Positions 46,481 through 55,875 are shown, counted from the first letter of the stretch. The stretch is 64,000 nt of DNA from Streptomyces sp. NBC_00654 (GCF_026341775.1 NZ_JAPEOB010000002.1:186001-250000); one strand, 5' to 3'. Translations and numbers: made by a program. The notes: generated from the letters alone by a model not told the origin.

Positions 46481-46903
46481 TTGAACGCTCAGAGGATCGA
46501 GACGCCGCTGAACCACACGGTGTCCGCGCAGGACCAGGCCGTACGGACTCTGACGGCAACGAACGGAGTGGCACAGGGCCTGACAACACCGAAGAACAGC
46601 CTGGCCACGGCCGCCATGACACTGGGCATCATCAGCCTGTGCACCTCGGTCGTCTTCATCGGCGGCCCGCTCGCCGTGATCGGTCTGATCCTGGGCATCG
46701 CCGCGCTGATGGCGGCCAAGCGGACCGGTATGGGCCGGGGCAAGGCCGTCACCGCCGTGGTGACGTCGTCCCTCGCGATCGTGGTGTCCGGGCTGGTCGC
46801 CGTCTTCATGGTCTGGTACGCGAACAAGACGCAGGAGTGCTACCAGCCCGACAGCTTCCACCAGTACACGCAGTGCGTCCGCGAGCACCTGAACGGAAAC
46901 TGA
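46481..46903 (+). CDS. DUF4190-like small membrane protein
   Basis: The protein has 140 residues if TTG 46481, preceded by GGAAGGACGG, is the start; TTG 46457 would add eight residues. Two membrane segments (LATAAMTLGIISLCTSVVFI then GGPLAVIGLILGIAALM; VVTSSLAIVVSGLVAVFMVW) are joined by AAKRTGMGRGKAV, the typical DUF4190 arrangement. A short extracellular tail has two cysteines (QECYQ, QCVREH). It is divergent from the two-component genes. Confidence 0.85.
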   Translation: MNAQRIETPLNHTVSAQDQAVRTLTATNGVAQGLTTPKNSLATAAMTLGIISLCTSVVFIGGPLAVIGLILGIAALMAAKRTGMGRGKAVTAVVTSSLAIVVSGLVAVFMVWYANKTQECYQPDSFHQYTQCVREHLNGN

Positions 46904-46979
46904 ACGGCCTTCCCTGCCCCTCACTCACCGGTGAACCGGCTGGTCCTTGGTGGGCCGCAGGGGCAGCGTGGCCGCCGTG

Positions 46980-47265
46980 CCCTGCCCACTCCCCTCGACA
47001 AGGACGAGCATCATCGTGCGAAGCAGAAACACCCGCAAGGCCCCCTGCTCGCCGCCGGCCTCGCGGCGGCCACACTTTCGGCGCTGACACCCGCAATGGC
47101 CGCGGCCGCGTACACGGCATCCGACGCCTCCACTGCAAAGGACCCCCTGCGGCAGTACACGCGGCAGAAGCTCCAGTGGAAACGCTGTGACGCGAAGGGC
47201 CGCGTCACCTTCCAGTGCGCGACGCTCAACGGCGACCCTGGCGGCAGGACGATCGGTCTGGGGGG
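46980..47265 (+). pseudogene. N-terminal remnant of secreted tripeptidyl-aminopeptidase-like hydrolase
   Basis: The pieces are a signal-like segment (LLAAGLAAATLSALTPAMAA), then DPLRQYTRQKLQWKRCDAKG, RVTFQCATLN and DPGGRTIGL. This resembles the mature N-terminus of Streptomyces secreted alpha/beta hydrolases of the tripeptidyl aminopeptidase group (W..C...FQCATL.VPLDY..P.G.TI.L), with an internal gap. The GTG start at 47016 is out of frame with the rest. The catalytic domain is gone. Confidence 0.5.
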
Positions 47266-47290
47266 CGGTGCTCATTGCGACGGCCAGGGC

Positions 47291-47353
47291 CGTGACGGCG
47301 GTGACGGCGGTGACGGCCGTGACGGCGGTGACAGCGGTGACAGCGGTGACGGT
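47291..47353. repeat. Nine-base tandem repeats (GTGACGGCG unit)
   Basis: About seven units of GTGACGGCG or GTGACAGCG follow each other. On the minus strand they encode Ala-Val-Thr repeats after MTPTSRLFTV from ATG 47377, like an expanded signal peptide. Nothing coherent follows on that strand. The bases from 47354 to 47627 hold no supported gene. Confidence 0.8.
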
Positions 47354-47627
47354 GAACAGACGGGAGGTCGGTGTCATGCTGTGTTCAGACGCGACGTGCG
47401 GCGCGTAGGTACGCCCGAGACTCTTGCGGAACCGTCGCACGGCCGAGCGCCCTCACCAAGTACGACGGGTCCACCCCGGTCACTGACACACCGCGTGTCG
47501 CCGGGCCCGGCAGGCGTCGGCAGGCGTCGGGATCAACGCCCGGCGCCGGTCCCACCATCGTCGTCCGGGCGGTTGATTGTCCCCTCGTGCACGCGGGCGC
47601 GGCACGTGCTGACCGCGTGCACCGCCC

Positions 47628-48293
47628 CTACTTGGCCGTGTGCGTGGGGTAGACCTGAACGTCGGTGTAGGCGCCCTTGATCGCCCCCGCGCCCGCAGGC
47701 CACGTCAGGCTCACGGTGTGGGTCTCGTTCGGGGGCGTCACCAGGATGTTGGTCGGGGACGCGAGGCTGCCGCCGGTGTTGTCGATGTCGTAGGCGAGGT
47801 TGAAGACAGCGGCGTCGCCCGGCTTCAGGATGGTGACACGCGGCTGGGCCTGGCCGCGCTCGATGGGGTTCGAGGTGTTGTCGGCGTCCTTGATGTCGAC
47901 CCCCGCGAAGCCCGTCGCCGAGCAGGTGGTCGAACCCCGGTTGATCATGGTGATGTCGATCCTGCCGGATTCCGCATCGGGCGCGGCGTCCGTGGCGTCG
48001 ATGGCCAGGTCCTCCGTCTTGCAGAACGTGACCTTGCCTCCGGTCTCCGTCGTGCCGTTCGCGGCGTCCGCGCGGGCCTCGGTGCCCTCACCGGAGCCAG
48101 ACTTCGCGTCGCTGACCGCCGAGCCGCCGGAGCCCGAGCCACCCTCCGACTTCGTACCACCGTCCGAGGACGGAACAGACGAGGAGTTCTTGGAGGACGA
48201 GTCCTTCGCGGAGCCGTCGCCGCCGCAGGCCGTGAGCGAAAGGGTGGCGGCGACACCGATGGCGGCGAGAGCGGTGATGCGGGTGTACTTCAC
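47628..48293 (-). CDS. DUF4232-domain lipoprotein
   Basis: The 221-residue protein starts at GTG and has signal peptide TRITALAAIGVAATLSLTAC with lipobox LTAC. A low-complexity Ser/Gly linker of about 60 residues follows. The globular part has the DUF4232 features TFCKTEDL, DITMINRGSTTCSATGFAG, then VDIKD and a C-terminal TVSLTWPAGAG. Two cysteines likely form a disulfide. These lipoproteins are abundant in Streptomyces; no function is known. It appears monocistronic. Confidence 0.92.
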   Translation of the reverse strand: MKYTRITALAAIGVAATLSLTACGGDGSAKDSSSKNSSSVPSSDGGTKSEGGSGSGGSAVSDAKSGSGEGTEARADAANGTTETGGKVTFCKTEDLAIDATDAAPDAESGRIDITMINRGSTTCSATGFAGVDIKDADNTSNPIERGQAQPRVTILKPGDAAVFNLAYDIDNTGGSLASPTNILVTPPNETHTVSLTWPAGAGAIKGAYTDVQVYPTHTAK

Positions 48294-48739
48294 AGTGTTC
48301 CCCCATGAGTAGCGCGGTGCTTGTGGTCTGAAGCATTTGTATCCCGCACCGAGTTACAGGCGGTCCTCCGCGACGTCTTCGTTCTGTCACAGGCGTATTG
48401 ACCTCACGGTCCGCCAAGGCCTCACCGTACGGTCACCACCCGCCTGGCCCGAACTCCCGCACCACCAGAGCCTCGACCAGCCTCAGCAACTCCCTGAGCA
48501 GGGTTCGCATATGGGTCCTGAGAGCAGAGCTCGGGGCGGGAGCGGCGAGGGTACAGCTCCGGGATGGAAAGGCGTGGCGACACCGTGAAGCCGTTGCCGA
48601 AGCTCCTCGCTCCGGACGTTCCACCGGGCCCACGGGCAATTGGCCCCGCGACACGAAGCGGTATGAGGGGCGAAGCCGACGACGATCTGGTGGCTGTCGG
48701 GCAGCTGATGGCCAGCCTCCGCAAAAGAAGGACAGCCCC
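48294..48739. other. Intergenic stretch
   Basis: No gene is supported between the lipoprotein gene and the helicase-associated fragment. Frames on both strands have random-looking Arg/Pro-rich composition. Confidence 0.4.
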
Positions 48740-49030
48740 GGCAAAGACACAGGAGCGGGCCGAGACCCGCACCGAACAGCTCGCCACCATCGATGGAGAC
48801 TGGGACTGCCCGTGGCCGCTGGACTGGCAACGCCGCAACCGGGTCCTCGCCTAAGGGCTGTCCCGGCATCCAGGCCGGGTGCTGTTCGAGGGTGATGATC
48901 TGAGGAAGTGGCTGGCACAGCAACGGCGGGCGCGCACCTGGGCACAGCTGACCGCTGAGCAGCAGGAACGGCTCGAATGGCTGGGCGTGACGCCCGACGA
49001 GCCCGCCCCCGAACCGGTGAAAACACACAC
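48740..49030 (+). pseudogene. Helicase-associated-domain protein fragment
   Basis: Two neighbouring frames show DCPWPLDWQRRNRVLA, a stop, then GVLFEGDDLRKWLAQQRRAR and LTAEQQERLEWLGVTP. These are consecutive units of the Streptomyces helicase-associated domain. The stop codon at the join and missing helicase core show it is a remnant. It runs directly into an IS21 remnant. Confidence 0.6.
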
Positions 49031-49503
49031 AGCGTCAAGAAGTGCCTGCCTCTCTGCCTGATCGGCGACTCCGGCACCGGCAAGTCCCACGTGCTGATCT
49101 CGCTCAGCACCGAGGCCGCGATGGCCGGCTACCGGTCACGTACGTCCTGGCGACGAAGCTGGTCAACGAACTCGTCGAGGCCGCCGACGAGAAGCAGGTG
49201 ACCAAGACCATCGCCCGTTGCGGCCGCGTCGACTCCCCTGTATCGACGAGTTCGGATACATGGAACTCGACTACCGCGGCGCCGAACTCCTCTTCGAGGT
49301 TTGACCGAGAGAGAGGAGAAGAACAGCGTGACGATCGCTTCGAACGAAGCCTGCTCTGAGTGGACAACGACGTTCACCGACCCGCGCCTTTGCGCGGCCA
49401 TCGTCGACCGCCTCACCCTGGGCGGCAACATCATCGAGACCGGCACCGACTCCTACCGTCTCGTCACCACTCGCGCCCGAGCCGGGCAGCAGGCCGCTGG
49501 CTG
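49030..49503 (+). pseudogene. istB: IS21-family istB ATPase remnant
   Basis: Pieces in different frames give the IstB order: CLIGDSGTGKSHVLISLSTE (Walker A), YVLATKLVNELVEAADEKQV, TKTIARCGRVD, then after a gap REEKNSVTIASNEACSEW and CAAIVDRLTLGGNIIETGTD to YRL. At least two frameshifts separate them. The transposase gene istA is not present next to it. Confidence 0.85.
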
Positions 49504-49569
49504 ACCTCGCTTCATCGGTCGGCATGGGCCTCGACTCGCCCTGTCAGACGTGTGGGGCAGGATGACACC

Positions 49570-50202
49570 ATGCCACAGCAGATCTTGCCCCCGTCGGAGT
49601 CCTGGCGCCTGATCGACGCCTGGCTGGCCACTCACATGGCCTCCGATTTCGTACTCCTCAATCCGCCCGCGACACCGGACGAGATCCGAAATGCGGAACG
49701 GATCCTCGGGGCCCGACTGCCCGATGATCTCGCTGAATCTCTGCAATGCCACAACGGCGTGAGCGCCTGGACAACCATCCTGCCGGAGCAGTCCCCGCTC
49801 ACAGTGAGCGGCATCGTGGACCATTGGCAGACCTGCATGGACGTCGCGGCGGAGAACGAGGGCCTGACCCCTCGCCCCTGGGAAGAGGAGCCTTGGTGGC
49901 ACCGCCTCTGGGTTCCCTGGGCTGAGAGCGCCGATGGCGCGGCGCAGGTCATCGACCGACGTCCTGGTCCTGACACGGGGCGTCTCGGCTGGGCGGGCCA
50001 CAGCGGTGGCGGTGACTTCACCGAATCCTGGCCTGATCTGGCAAGCCTTCTCCACGCGGTCGCGCGAGCACTTCATGGAGGTGGAGGCGTCCGCGGACTA
50101 CACCCCTACCTCACCACGCAAGGTGGGATGTGGTGGGACGAAGAGGGCTGCGGCGAGCTGAACGGTCACCCGCTGAGGTCCGCACCGATCGGGTTGCCCT
50201 AA
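49570..50202 (+). CDS. SMI1/KNR4 (SUKH) family protein
   Basis: The protein has 210 residues. Landmarks are LLNPPATPDEIRNAERILGA followed by RLPDDLAESLQCHNG at about 30-65 and, later, WVPWAESADG and GGDFTESWPDLASLLHAVAR, all typical of the SUKH superfamily. Members often serve as immunity proteins against polymorphic toxins, though many have other regulatory roles. No intact toxin is next to it. The longer upstream frame overlaps the istB remnant and is not used. Confidence 0.88.
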   Translation: MPQQILPPSESWRLIDAWLATHMASDFVLLNPPATPDEIRNAERILGARLPDDLAESLQCHNGVSAWTTILPEQSPLTVSGIVDHWQTCMDVAAENEGLTPRPWEEEPWWHRLWVPWAESADGAAQVIDRRPGPDTGRLGWAGHSGGGDFTESWPDLASLLHAVARALHGGGGVRGLHPYLTTQGGMWWDEEGCGELNGHPLRSAPIGLP

Positions 50203-50343
50203 CCACCAGCCACGCAGTCCTCCGCCGAGCCGACGCGAACCACCCAGCCTCTCCAACTTCTCAGGTTCTGGCTCAACTTCTGGGCTCTGTCGCTATTTTG
50301 GGGGTACCGGCTTGTGGGCCTTGACCCCGGAGCTTGAACACAT

Positions 50344-51246
50344 CTATGCGGCTCGGGTCAGGGTAGTTGATAGTGGGTGGAAGGTGGTCTCGTAGGCGAT
50401 CGGGGAGCGTTGTCCGAGGCGGGAATGCCGGCGTCGGGTGTTGTATCGGGTCAGCCATCGGAAGGCGTCGAGCCGGGCCTCACGCTCGCTTGGCCAGCCC
50501 CTTTGCCCCTTCAGCGTCTCTCTTTTGAAGGTCGCGTTGAACGACTCCGCCAGTGCGTTGTCCGCGCTGGACCCGACCGCGCTCATGCTCTGACGGACCC
50601 CTGCTGACCTGCAGGCTTCGGCGAATTCTCGGCTCGTGTATTGCGAGCCGTGGTCGGTGTGCATCACCGCCCCGGCCAGGCTCCCGCGGGTCCGCTCGGC
50701 GGCGGCCAGGGCGTCGGTAACGAGTTCGGTCCGCATGTGATCGGCGACTGCCCACCCCGCCAGGCGTCTCGAGCAGAGGTCGATGACGGTCGCGAGATAG
50801 CAGAACTTCCCGCCACCGATCCTCAGGTAGGTGATGTCGCCGACGTACTTCGTGTTCGGGGCCGTGGCGGTGAAGTCACGCCCGATCAGGTCCGGCGCCT
50901 TCGGCGCGGCCGGGTCCGCGACGGTGGTGCGCTGCCGGCGCCGCAGCCGGACGCCCTCGAGCCCGATCGTCCGCATGATCCTCGCAACCCGCTTGTGGTT
51001 GACCGCCTGGCCGCCGTCGTCGCGGAGCTCAGCGGTGATTCTCGGGGCGCCGTAGGTGCCGTCGGAGTCCTCGTGGACCTTGCGTATCCGGGCGGCGAGC
51101 TGGGCGTCAGCGGCCTGCCGGGCCACCCTGGCAGGGGCGGTCCGGCGCCAGTAGTAGAAGCTCGAGCGGGAGATCCCGAGAATGTCACAGAGCCGCTTGA
51201 CGCCGAACCGGCGCTGATGATCTTCAACGAACTGGCAGCGGGTCAC
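50344..51246 (-). CDS. IS3-family transposase OrfB (integrase core)
   Basis: The frame has 300 residues from a GTG that overlaps the OrfA stop; a programmed frameshift fusion with OrfA is the usual alternative. The HTH_21 part has RRFGVKRLCDILGISRSSFY. The rve core carries the DDE residues in YVGDITYLRIG, MHTDHGSQYTS and NALAESFNATFKRE. The C-terminus YNTRRRHSRLGQRSP is standard for IS3. Confidence 0.95.
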   Translation of the reverse strand: MTRCQFVEDHQRRFGVKRLCDILGISRSSFYYWRRTAPARVARQAADAQLAARIRKVHEDSDGTYGAPRITAELRDDGGQAVNHKRVARIMRTIGLEGVRLRRRQRTTVADPAAPKAPDLIGRDFTATAPNTKYVGDITYLRIGGGKFCYLATVIDLCSRRLAGWAVADHMRTELVTDALAAAERTRGSLAGAVMHTDHGSQYTSREFAEACRSAGVRQSMSAVGSSADNALAESFNATFKRETLKGQRGWPSEREARLDAFRWLTRYNTRRRHSRLGQRSPIAYETTFHPLSTTLTRAA

Positions 51247-51605
51247 CAGCGCGTCTCCGTCGCGAAATACCGGGCCGCCTTGCGGAGGATGTCGCGTTCT
51301 TCCTCCAGCTCGCGGATCCTCTTGCGCGCGGCGGCCAGCTCCGCCTGAACCAGCTCGCCGCCAGGCTGCGGCGCAGCCGCAGGCGCGGAGTGGGCACCGG
51401 CACGGCGTCCGTCGGCGGCCCGGATCCAGTTCCGCAGCGTCTCGGTGTTCACCCCGAGATCGGTGGCAACAGACTTGATCGTCGCTCCCGGACGCGACCG
51501 GTAGAGCGCCACCGCGTCCGCCTTGAACTCGGTGGGATAGTGCTTCATCCCCACAGGGACTCCGTTCTCCTGGACCATCAAGATCCAAGTCTCTCCGGTG
51601 TCCAA
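51243..51605 (-). CDS. IS3-family transposase OrfA (HTH protein)
   Basis: The frame has about 120 residues, the conserved part starting at MKHYPTEFKADAVALYRSRP near residue 20. A helix-turn-helix (SVATDLGVNTETLRNWIR) is followed by a C-terminal leucine-zipper helix (AELAAARKRIRELEEERDIL). The likely start is ATG 51548 in that frame; the first residues run into the IS end. It overlaps OrfB by four bases. Confidence 0.92.
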   Translation of the reverse strand: MDTGETWILMVQENGVPVGMKHYPTEFKADAVALYRSRPGATIKSVATDLGVNTETLRNWIRAADGRRAGAHSAPAAAPQPGGELVQAELAAARKRIRELEEERDILRKAARYFATETRW

Positions 51606-51617
51606 ACTCCGGGGTCA

Positions 51618-51953
51618 GGGCCCCAGCACGGCCAGGTCGAACAGGTCGGAGCGGACAGGCACCGCTTCCGCGGTGCCGGCCAGGTATTGGACCGCAGGAT
51701 GGGAGTTGAAGCGCTGAGCCTGGATGAGCATGGGTAAGGAGGCATCAACACCGACCATCCTCGACGGCTTCAACCAGCGGGCCATCGCCGAGCAGAACAT
51801 ACCGGTTCCCGCTCCGATCTCCACTACAGCAGGTGACGAACGGTCTGCGAAGGAACCCATCAGCTGCGCCCAGTCGCGAAATGATTCATCAGGCATCTCA
51901 TTGCCGCCCTGATAGACGCCTGCCAGCCGCTCATCGTCATAGACCCTGCTCAT
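51618..51953 (-). pseudogene. Class I SAM-methyltransferase truncated by IS3
   Basis: The first 110 residues remain: MSRVYDDERLAGVYQGG, motif I VVEIGAGTGMFCSAMARWL, the acidic VGVDASLPML and AGTAEAVPVRSDLFDLAVLG. The gene stops at the IS end, and the catalytic C-terminal half is not found on the other side. Another methyltransferase tail at 57811-58270 reads as a different family. Confidence 0.8.
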
Positions 51954-52009
51954 ACCGAGGATGCTGATGGCTCTGACGTCTCAGGGCAAGAGCACCTGCC
52001 CGTGCAGGT

Positions 52010-52482
52010 TCAAGACGCGCAGTCGGCGCACAGGGCGCGACCCGGCGCTCGTGAGGGCGGCGGATCACCGTGGCAATTGGATCCATGTCTCGGACCTGCC
52101 CGGCCAGGACCGGGCGGCACCCCTCGCCCGGCTCGCCGCCATGGGCCCCAACACCCGCACAGCGGCGTGGTCGTGTGGCCGCAGGTGACGGACGGACGCA
52201 TCGAGAGCTCGCCGAGGAGGCGGGCGGGGTCGGCCACCGTCGCCGCGGCAAAACCGACAACCCGGCCCTCCGTTTCCGCCACCCAGACCTCCATCACGCT
52301 CTGCGGAGCACCTGACGCACCGCTCGCTCCTGGTACTCCCGCCAGTCACCGTGCAGACGGAGGAAAAGATCCTTCCCGAGAACACTCCGCATGGAGGCGA
52401 ATACCGGGGCCCATGCCCGAAGAGACAACTCAACGACAACCACCTCATCGAGGTGGCTGTACTCCCGGATGCGAACGTCCAT
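52010..52482 (-). pseudogene. Frame-shifted GNAT N-acetyltransferase
   Basis: The first frame has MDVRIREYSHLDEVVVVELS then RAWAPVFASMRSVLG and a stop at 52294. The next frame continues with MEVWVAETEGRVVGFAAATV, then loses the acetyl-CoA-binding R..G.G.A region to another shift. At least two lesions separate the pieces. No intact gene lies between 51954 and 52010. Confidence 0.65.
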
Positions 52483-52793
52483 GAGTCCCACACCAACACC
52501 GCGCCCGAGACCAGGCGGTGAACCTCCGCAGACACGACCCCGAAACCACCAACCGGCACGGCCGGCGAGCCCGAGTGCTCAGTGCCCGCGTCCGGTACCC
52601 GGGCTGCGGGAGGTCGTCCCCGGGGGAGCCGCTGGCGATCAATCGCCAGGAGACACCCGGCCAGGTGGGTTCCGGCCAGACGTCTCCTGTGAGCGGTTGA
52701 TGACGGTCGGCGGTTCCGCGCCCCTCCACGAGAGGGATGCTGCTGTCCGTAGCCCGGGGCCCGCGCCTGGTATCGAGCCATCACGGCGAGTGG
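52483..52793. other. Intergenic stretch
   Basis: No gene, repeat or clear hairpin is supported in these 311 bases. Confidence 0.4.
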
Positions 52794-53231
52794 TCACCGA
52801 GCGGATCCCGGTGGAACACCGAGCTGTTCCAGAACGCCCTGGTGGTCCCAGTTGAACCATGCCTCGGTGATCTTTCCGCCCTCGAACCTCAAGGCGGCGG
52901 CCTGGCCGGACACCTCGAACGTCCTGCCGCTCGGGGGGATTCCCTGGTACTCGCCGATGTGGCGACCGCGCACGGTGAACCGCGCGCACACCGGATCGTC
53001 TTCGGCCACCATGCTCGCCACGTTGTGTCCCAGCCGGAAGGGTGCCAGCAGCTCCCGGTAGACCTGCGCGGCCTCGTCCCGGCCCACCGTCTCCTGGGGC
53101 ATGGCCGGGTCGTGCTCCAGACAGCCCGCGGTACACAGGTGGGCGTAAGCGGCCACGCGGTCCCGGTCCTCCGTCTCCTCAAGGAAACGGACGGCCACAG
53201 CCTCATCGCGCGGTTCCAGTCCCGGGTTCAT
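52794..53231 (-). CDS. SnoaL-like / NTF2-family protein
   Basis: The protein has 145 residues from ATG 53231, behind GTGAGGG. Features are AVRFLEETEDRDRVAAYAHL, HDPAMPQETVGRDEAAQVYR, then RFTVRGRHIGEYQGIPPSGR followed by TFEV and ITEAWFNWDHQGVLEQLG. This is the SnoaL-like polyketide-cyclase/ester-cyclase pattern with the typical H.G.F.G..P.G....V strand pair. Many members are not cyclases, and no polyketide genes are near, so the role is open. Confidence 0.9.
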   Translation of the reverse strand: MNPGLEPRDEAVAVRFLEETEDRDRVAAYAHLCTAGCLEHDPAMPQETVGRDEAAQVYRELLAPFRLGHNVASMVAEDDPVCARFTVRGRHIGEYQGIPPSGRTFEVSGQAAALRFEGGKITEAWFNWDHQGVLEQLGVPPGSAR

Positions 53232-53684
53232 ACCCTCACCCGGGACCACCACGCAGATGTCGCGGTTGTCGCGCGGCGGGATACTCCGCCCACGGCTCGA
53301 CAGGCGCAGCGGTCACCCGGCCGGGCCGCGGGCTCTGCACCACCCCGGCCCACCAGCGAGCCCCTCGCAACATCGCACACCACAGGGAGCAGGCTCGCCC
53401 AGGCACAGCGCGACGTCCCTGCGGAACTCGGGTGGTATGGGCGTAGCAGCGGTCGCGGCTGTTTGGCCGGATGCGCCGGAGCTCACGGGCTGAGACGGCG
53501 TCACCAGTCCCGCGATCCGGTGCATCCGGCTCTCACCTTCTTCGTTTCTGGATGTGTCCGGACCACCTGTGAATACGCGGCCGTGGTCGTCATGGTTTCG
53601 CCTGCGGAGGGCCTGGCCCCTGCACGCCCTGTACGGACTCGTTCTCTTGGGGGCGTTCTTCAGAACGGACTGCCTGGTGTCCGG
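53232..53684. other. Intergenic stretch
   Basis: No gene is supported. The inverted repeat CCCGGGT...ACCCGGG flanks the start of the SnoaL-like gene (53221-53244) and could influence its translation. Confidence 0.45.
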
Positions 53685-55070
53685 CTAGTTCCTGGGTGCG
53701 GTGGCCTCGTAGTACTTGTAGAGCGCCGTACCCTCCTTGATGGCCTTCTGCCAGGTGCGGTCCGTGACCAGGTAGGAGTTCATGTCGAGTGAGGCCGCTC
53801 CGCCTTCCCCCACCGCGGCCGCAATACGCCGTACCGCGCCCTCGCGCACGTCCCCCGCAGCGAAGACGGCGTCCACTCCTGTTGTCGTGAGCGAGCCCAG
53901 GGTGCTGTCGACTCCTCCGGTGATCACCGCGCCGGCCTTCCGGTAGCGGCGCTGTTGAACATCCTCGTCGGAGACGATCCGCAGCCCGAGGCCCTGGAGC
54001 CACTGGGTGTCGGCGACGCCCCCGGTCAGGACGTGGAGAGCGGTCAGGCCGAGTGGTTCCACGTTCTCGGGGTGTCCGGTCGTCCCGAACTCGACGCCTG
54101 TCAGTTTCCTGTCCTTCCCCAGACAGCTGAAGACCTCGGTTCCCTCGTGAACGGTGATGAGGTGCCGGCCCACGTACTCCCTGACCCTGTCCACGTTGCC
54201 GGGGATCGTGTCCTTGCCGAATTTGCCGCGGACGAACATGACTACCTGGAGCTTCTGTGCCGGGTCTTTGGCCTTCTCCTCGGCGAGCAGGATCGCGGCT
54301 ACGGAGGCGGTGTCTCCCGCGCCGACAATCCCGATGACGCCTTCCTTCCTCGCCCTGGTGATGTCGGTTGGCAGTGTGCCGTAGTACACGCCCCGGCCCA
54401 GGTACTGCTCCTCGCCCGTGCATCCGAGCCGGTTGGGCTTGAGCCCTGCGGCGATCAGGACCATTCCCGCATAGAGATCGACGGTGTCCGTGCCATCGGT
54501 CTTCCGGACGGCGAGCTTGTACGTGGGATAGAGGGACGAGTCCCGGGTCCCGGTCCGCCTGGGATCCTCGATCCGCGTGATCCCGGTGGCCCTGCAGCCG
54601 GGAAGCCACTCGACACCGGCCGTGTTGATCTGCCCCATCCAGGTATGAGCCAGATCAAGGGCCTTGGTCCCCGCGGGGATACCCAGGTAGTTGTTGATCG
54701 GATTGAGCGCTGTGCCGGCCGCCCCGCCGGGGGCGTTGTCCTCGACGATGAGCGTGGTCCAGCCGAACAGAGTCTTCGCGTTCAGCGCGGCGGACACGCC
54801 CGCCGGACCGCTCCCCACGACGACAAGGTCGTAGGAGTCCTTCCCCGTGTAAGTGTTCAGCTTCAGATGCGCCGTCAGCCCACCCAGATCGAACCCGTTG
54901 ACAACGACCGGCTCACCACCGCCGGGAGGCGTGAGCTCCACACTGACCGTGTCCGCGTTCCTCTCCTCGACGTGTACGAATTCGACATGGTTGAGTTCCA
55001 GAAATCGCTCCACGCGCAGGACTTCCTGCTCCGAGTGCTCTCCGTGAACGACGGCCGTCCAGTCCTGCAT
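53685..55070 (-). CDS. Thioredoxin-reductase-like flavoprotein without CxxC
   Basis: This 461-residue protein begins MQDWTAVVHG, behind CAGGAGGAG. Residues 1-75 form a small extra domain, perhaps glutaredoxin-like (RFLELNHVEFVHVEE), with no cysteine pair. The FAD-binding motif is VVVGSGPAGVSAALNAK and the NADPH motif IGIVGAGDTASVAAILLAEE. The end of the FAD domain has DAVFAAGDVREGAVRRI. Where thioredoxin reductases have a CATC-type redox pair, this protein reads RGVYYGTLPTD. It should therefore pass electrons to a partner in another way. The substrate is unknown and no partner gene adjoins it. Confidence 0.92.
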   Translation of the reverse strand: MQDWTAVVHGEHSEQEVLRVERFLELNHVEFVHVEERNADTVSVELTPPGGGEPVVVNGFDLGGLTAHLKLNTYTGKDSYDLVVVGSGPAGVSAALNAKTLFGWTTLIVEDNAPGGAAGTALNPINNYLGIPAGTKALDLAHTWMGQINTAGVEWLPGCRATGITRIEDPRRTGTRDSSLYPTYKLAVRKTDGTDTVDLYAGMVLIAAGLKPNRLGCTGEEQYLGRGVYYGTLPTDITRARKEGVIGIVGAGDTASVAAILLAEEKAKDPAQKLQVVMFVRGKFGKDTIPGNVDRVREYVGRHLITVHEGTEVFSCLGKDRKLTGVEFGTTGHPENVEPLGLTALHVLTGGVADTQWLQGLGLRIVSDEDVQQRRYRKAGAVITGGVDSTLGSLTTTGVDAVFAAGDVREGAVRRIAAAVGEGGAASLDMNSYLVTDRTWQKAIKEGTALYKYYEATAPRN

Positions 55071-55739
55071 GACTGCTCCTCCTGAAGTTTCAGCGGTGAG
55101 GGCCGGGCACTTGACCCCACACGGCACGCGGCCCTCTGGTCCCCCGGTCACGGGGATTGCGCTCTGCGCCCTGTCCCTGCGGCAACCACAGGCTGCACAG
55201 CCCTGCCGGACGGCTGGTTTCCCCGCCCAACAGGAAAACGATCAGGCATGCCACAAGAAGTGGTCCAAGAAAAAGAAGCCCACCAGACCCACGTCCTCGA
55301 CGCCCAGCCGGAGCTGGTCCGGCCGCCGTTCGCCTGCGCTCCAGCAGCGGCTCCGGGCACCACGTTCACGCACAGGGGGCAGCCGGCCGACCTCTTCGTC
55401 GGCGCGGACGTTGACGTCGATGGTGACGTGCTCAGCGGAGTATCCGGTGACGGGTCTGAAGATGACCCGGGCCTGCGGAACTCGCACTCCGCGGGCCCGC
55501 CCACAAGGTCAGGCGGCGCTGAACTCGTAGGCGTGACCGCCGCCGCCACTCCACCCACTGCGGATCATCCAGAACGGCCTCGACGACGTCGGCACTGTGG
55601 TGTGTCAGTAGGCGGTGACGGCTCGAAAATCATCTGGAGGCTGCTGGCTGCTGCAGTCCTGTCCGAGGACGCTGGGCAGATCCGCCTCCACCGCGTTGCA
55701 GGTGATCACCATGCCGGAGCGGCCCACGGAGACGGCCGC
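55071..55739. other. Intergenic stretch
   Basis: Nearly 670 bases without a supported gene. Frames on both strands lack family features. Confidence 0.4.
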
Positions 55740-55875
55740 AATGCCGATCCGGATCGGGGTACGCCCGCTGCTCGACCGTGGACCAGGAGATAGCCAGCCA
55801 CTGGCCGCGTTGGAGAGAGCCGACTGCACGAAGGTGTTCCAGGAGAAGATCTCCCCCGGACGCGTCGGCGCCCCC
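55740..55875 (+). pseudogene. Serine-recombinase (resolvase) N-terminal fragment
   Basis: The frame reads MPIRIGVRPLL, then QPLAALERADCTKVFQEKIS. This resembles the start of resolvases (RIGYARVST.DQ......AL..AGC..VF.EKIS), with the catalytic YARVS segment destroyed. Only about 45 residues remain. Confidence 0.45.

Larger units (their letters stand above)
50321..51617 (-). mobile_element. IS3-family insertion sequence (about 1.3 kb)
   Basis: Ends TTGACCCCGGAGCTTGAACAC and, inverted, GTGTCCAAACTCCGGGGTCA (two mismatches in the shared part) bound two transposase frames. GGGCC occurs directly outside both ends (50316-50320 and 51618-51622) and may be a target duplication. However, the methyltransferase gene broken at the right end does not continue on the left, so a deletion or rearrangement must have followed. 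Confidence 0.88.

Noticed and set aside
47291..47353. GTGACGGCG repeats considered as a regulatory array or CRISPR
   Set aside because: Nine-base head-to-tail units without spacers, in a degraded coding context.
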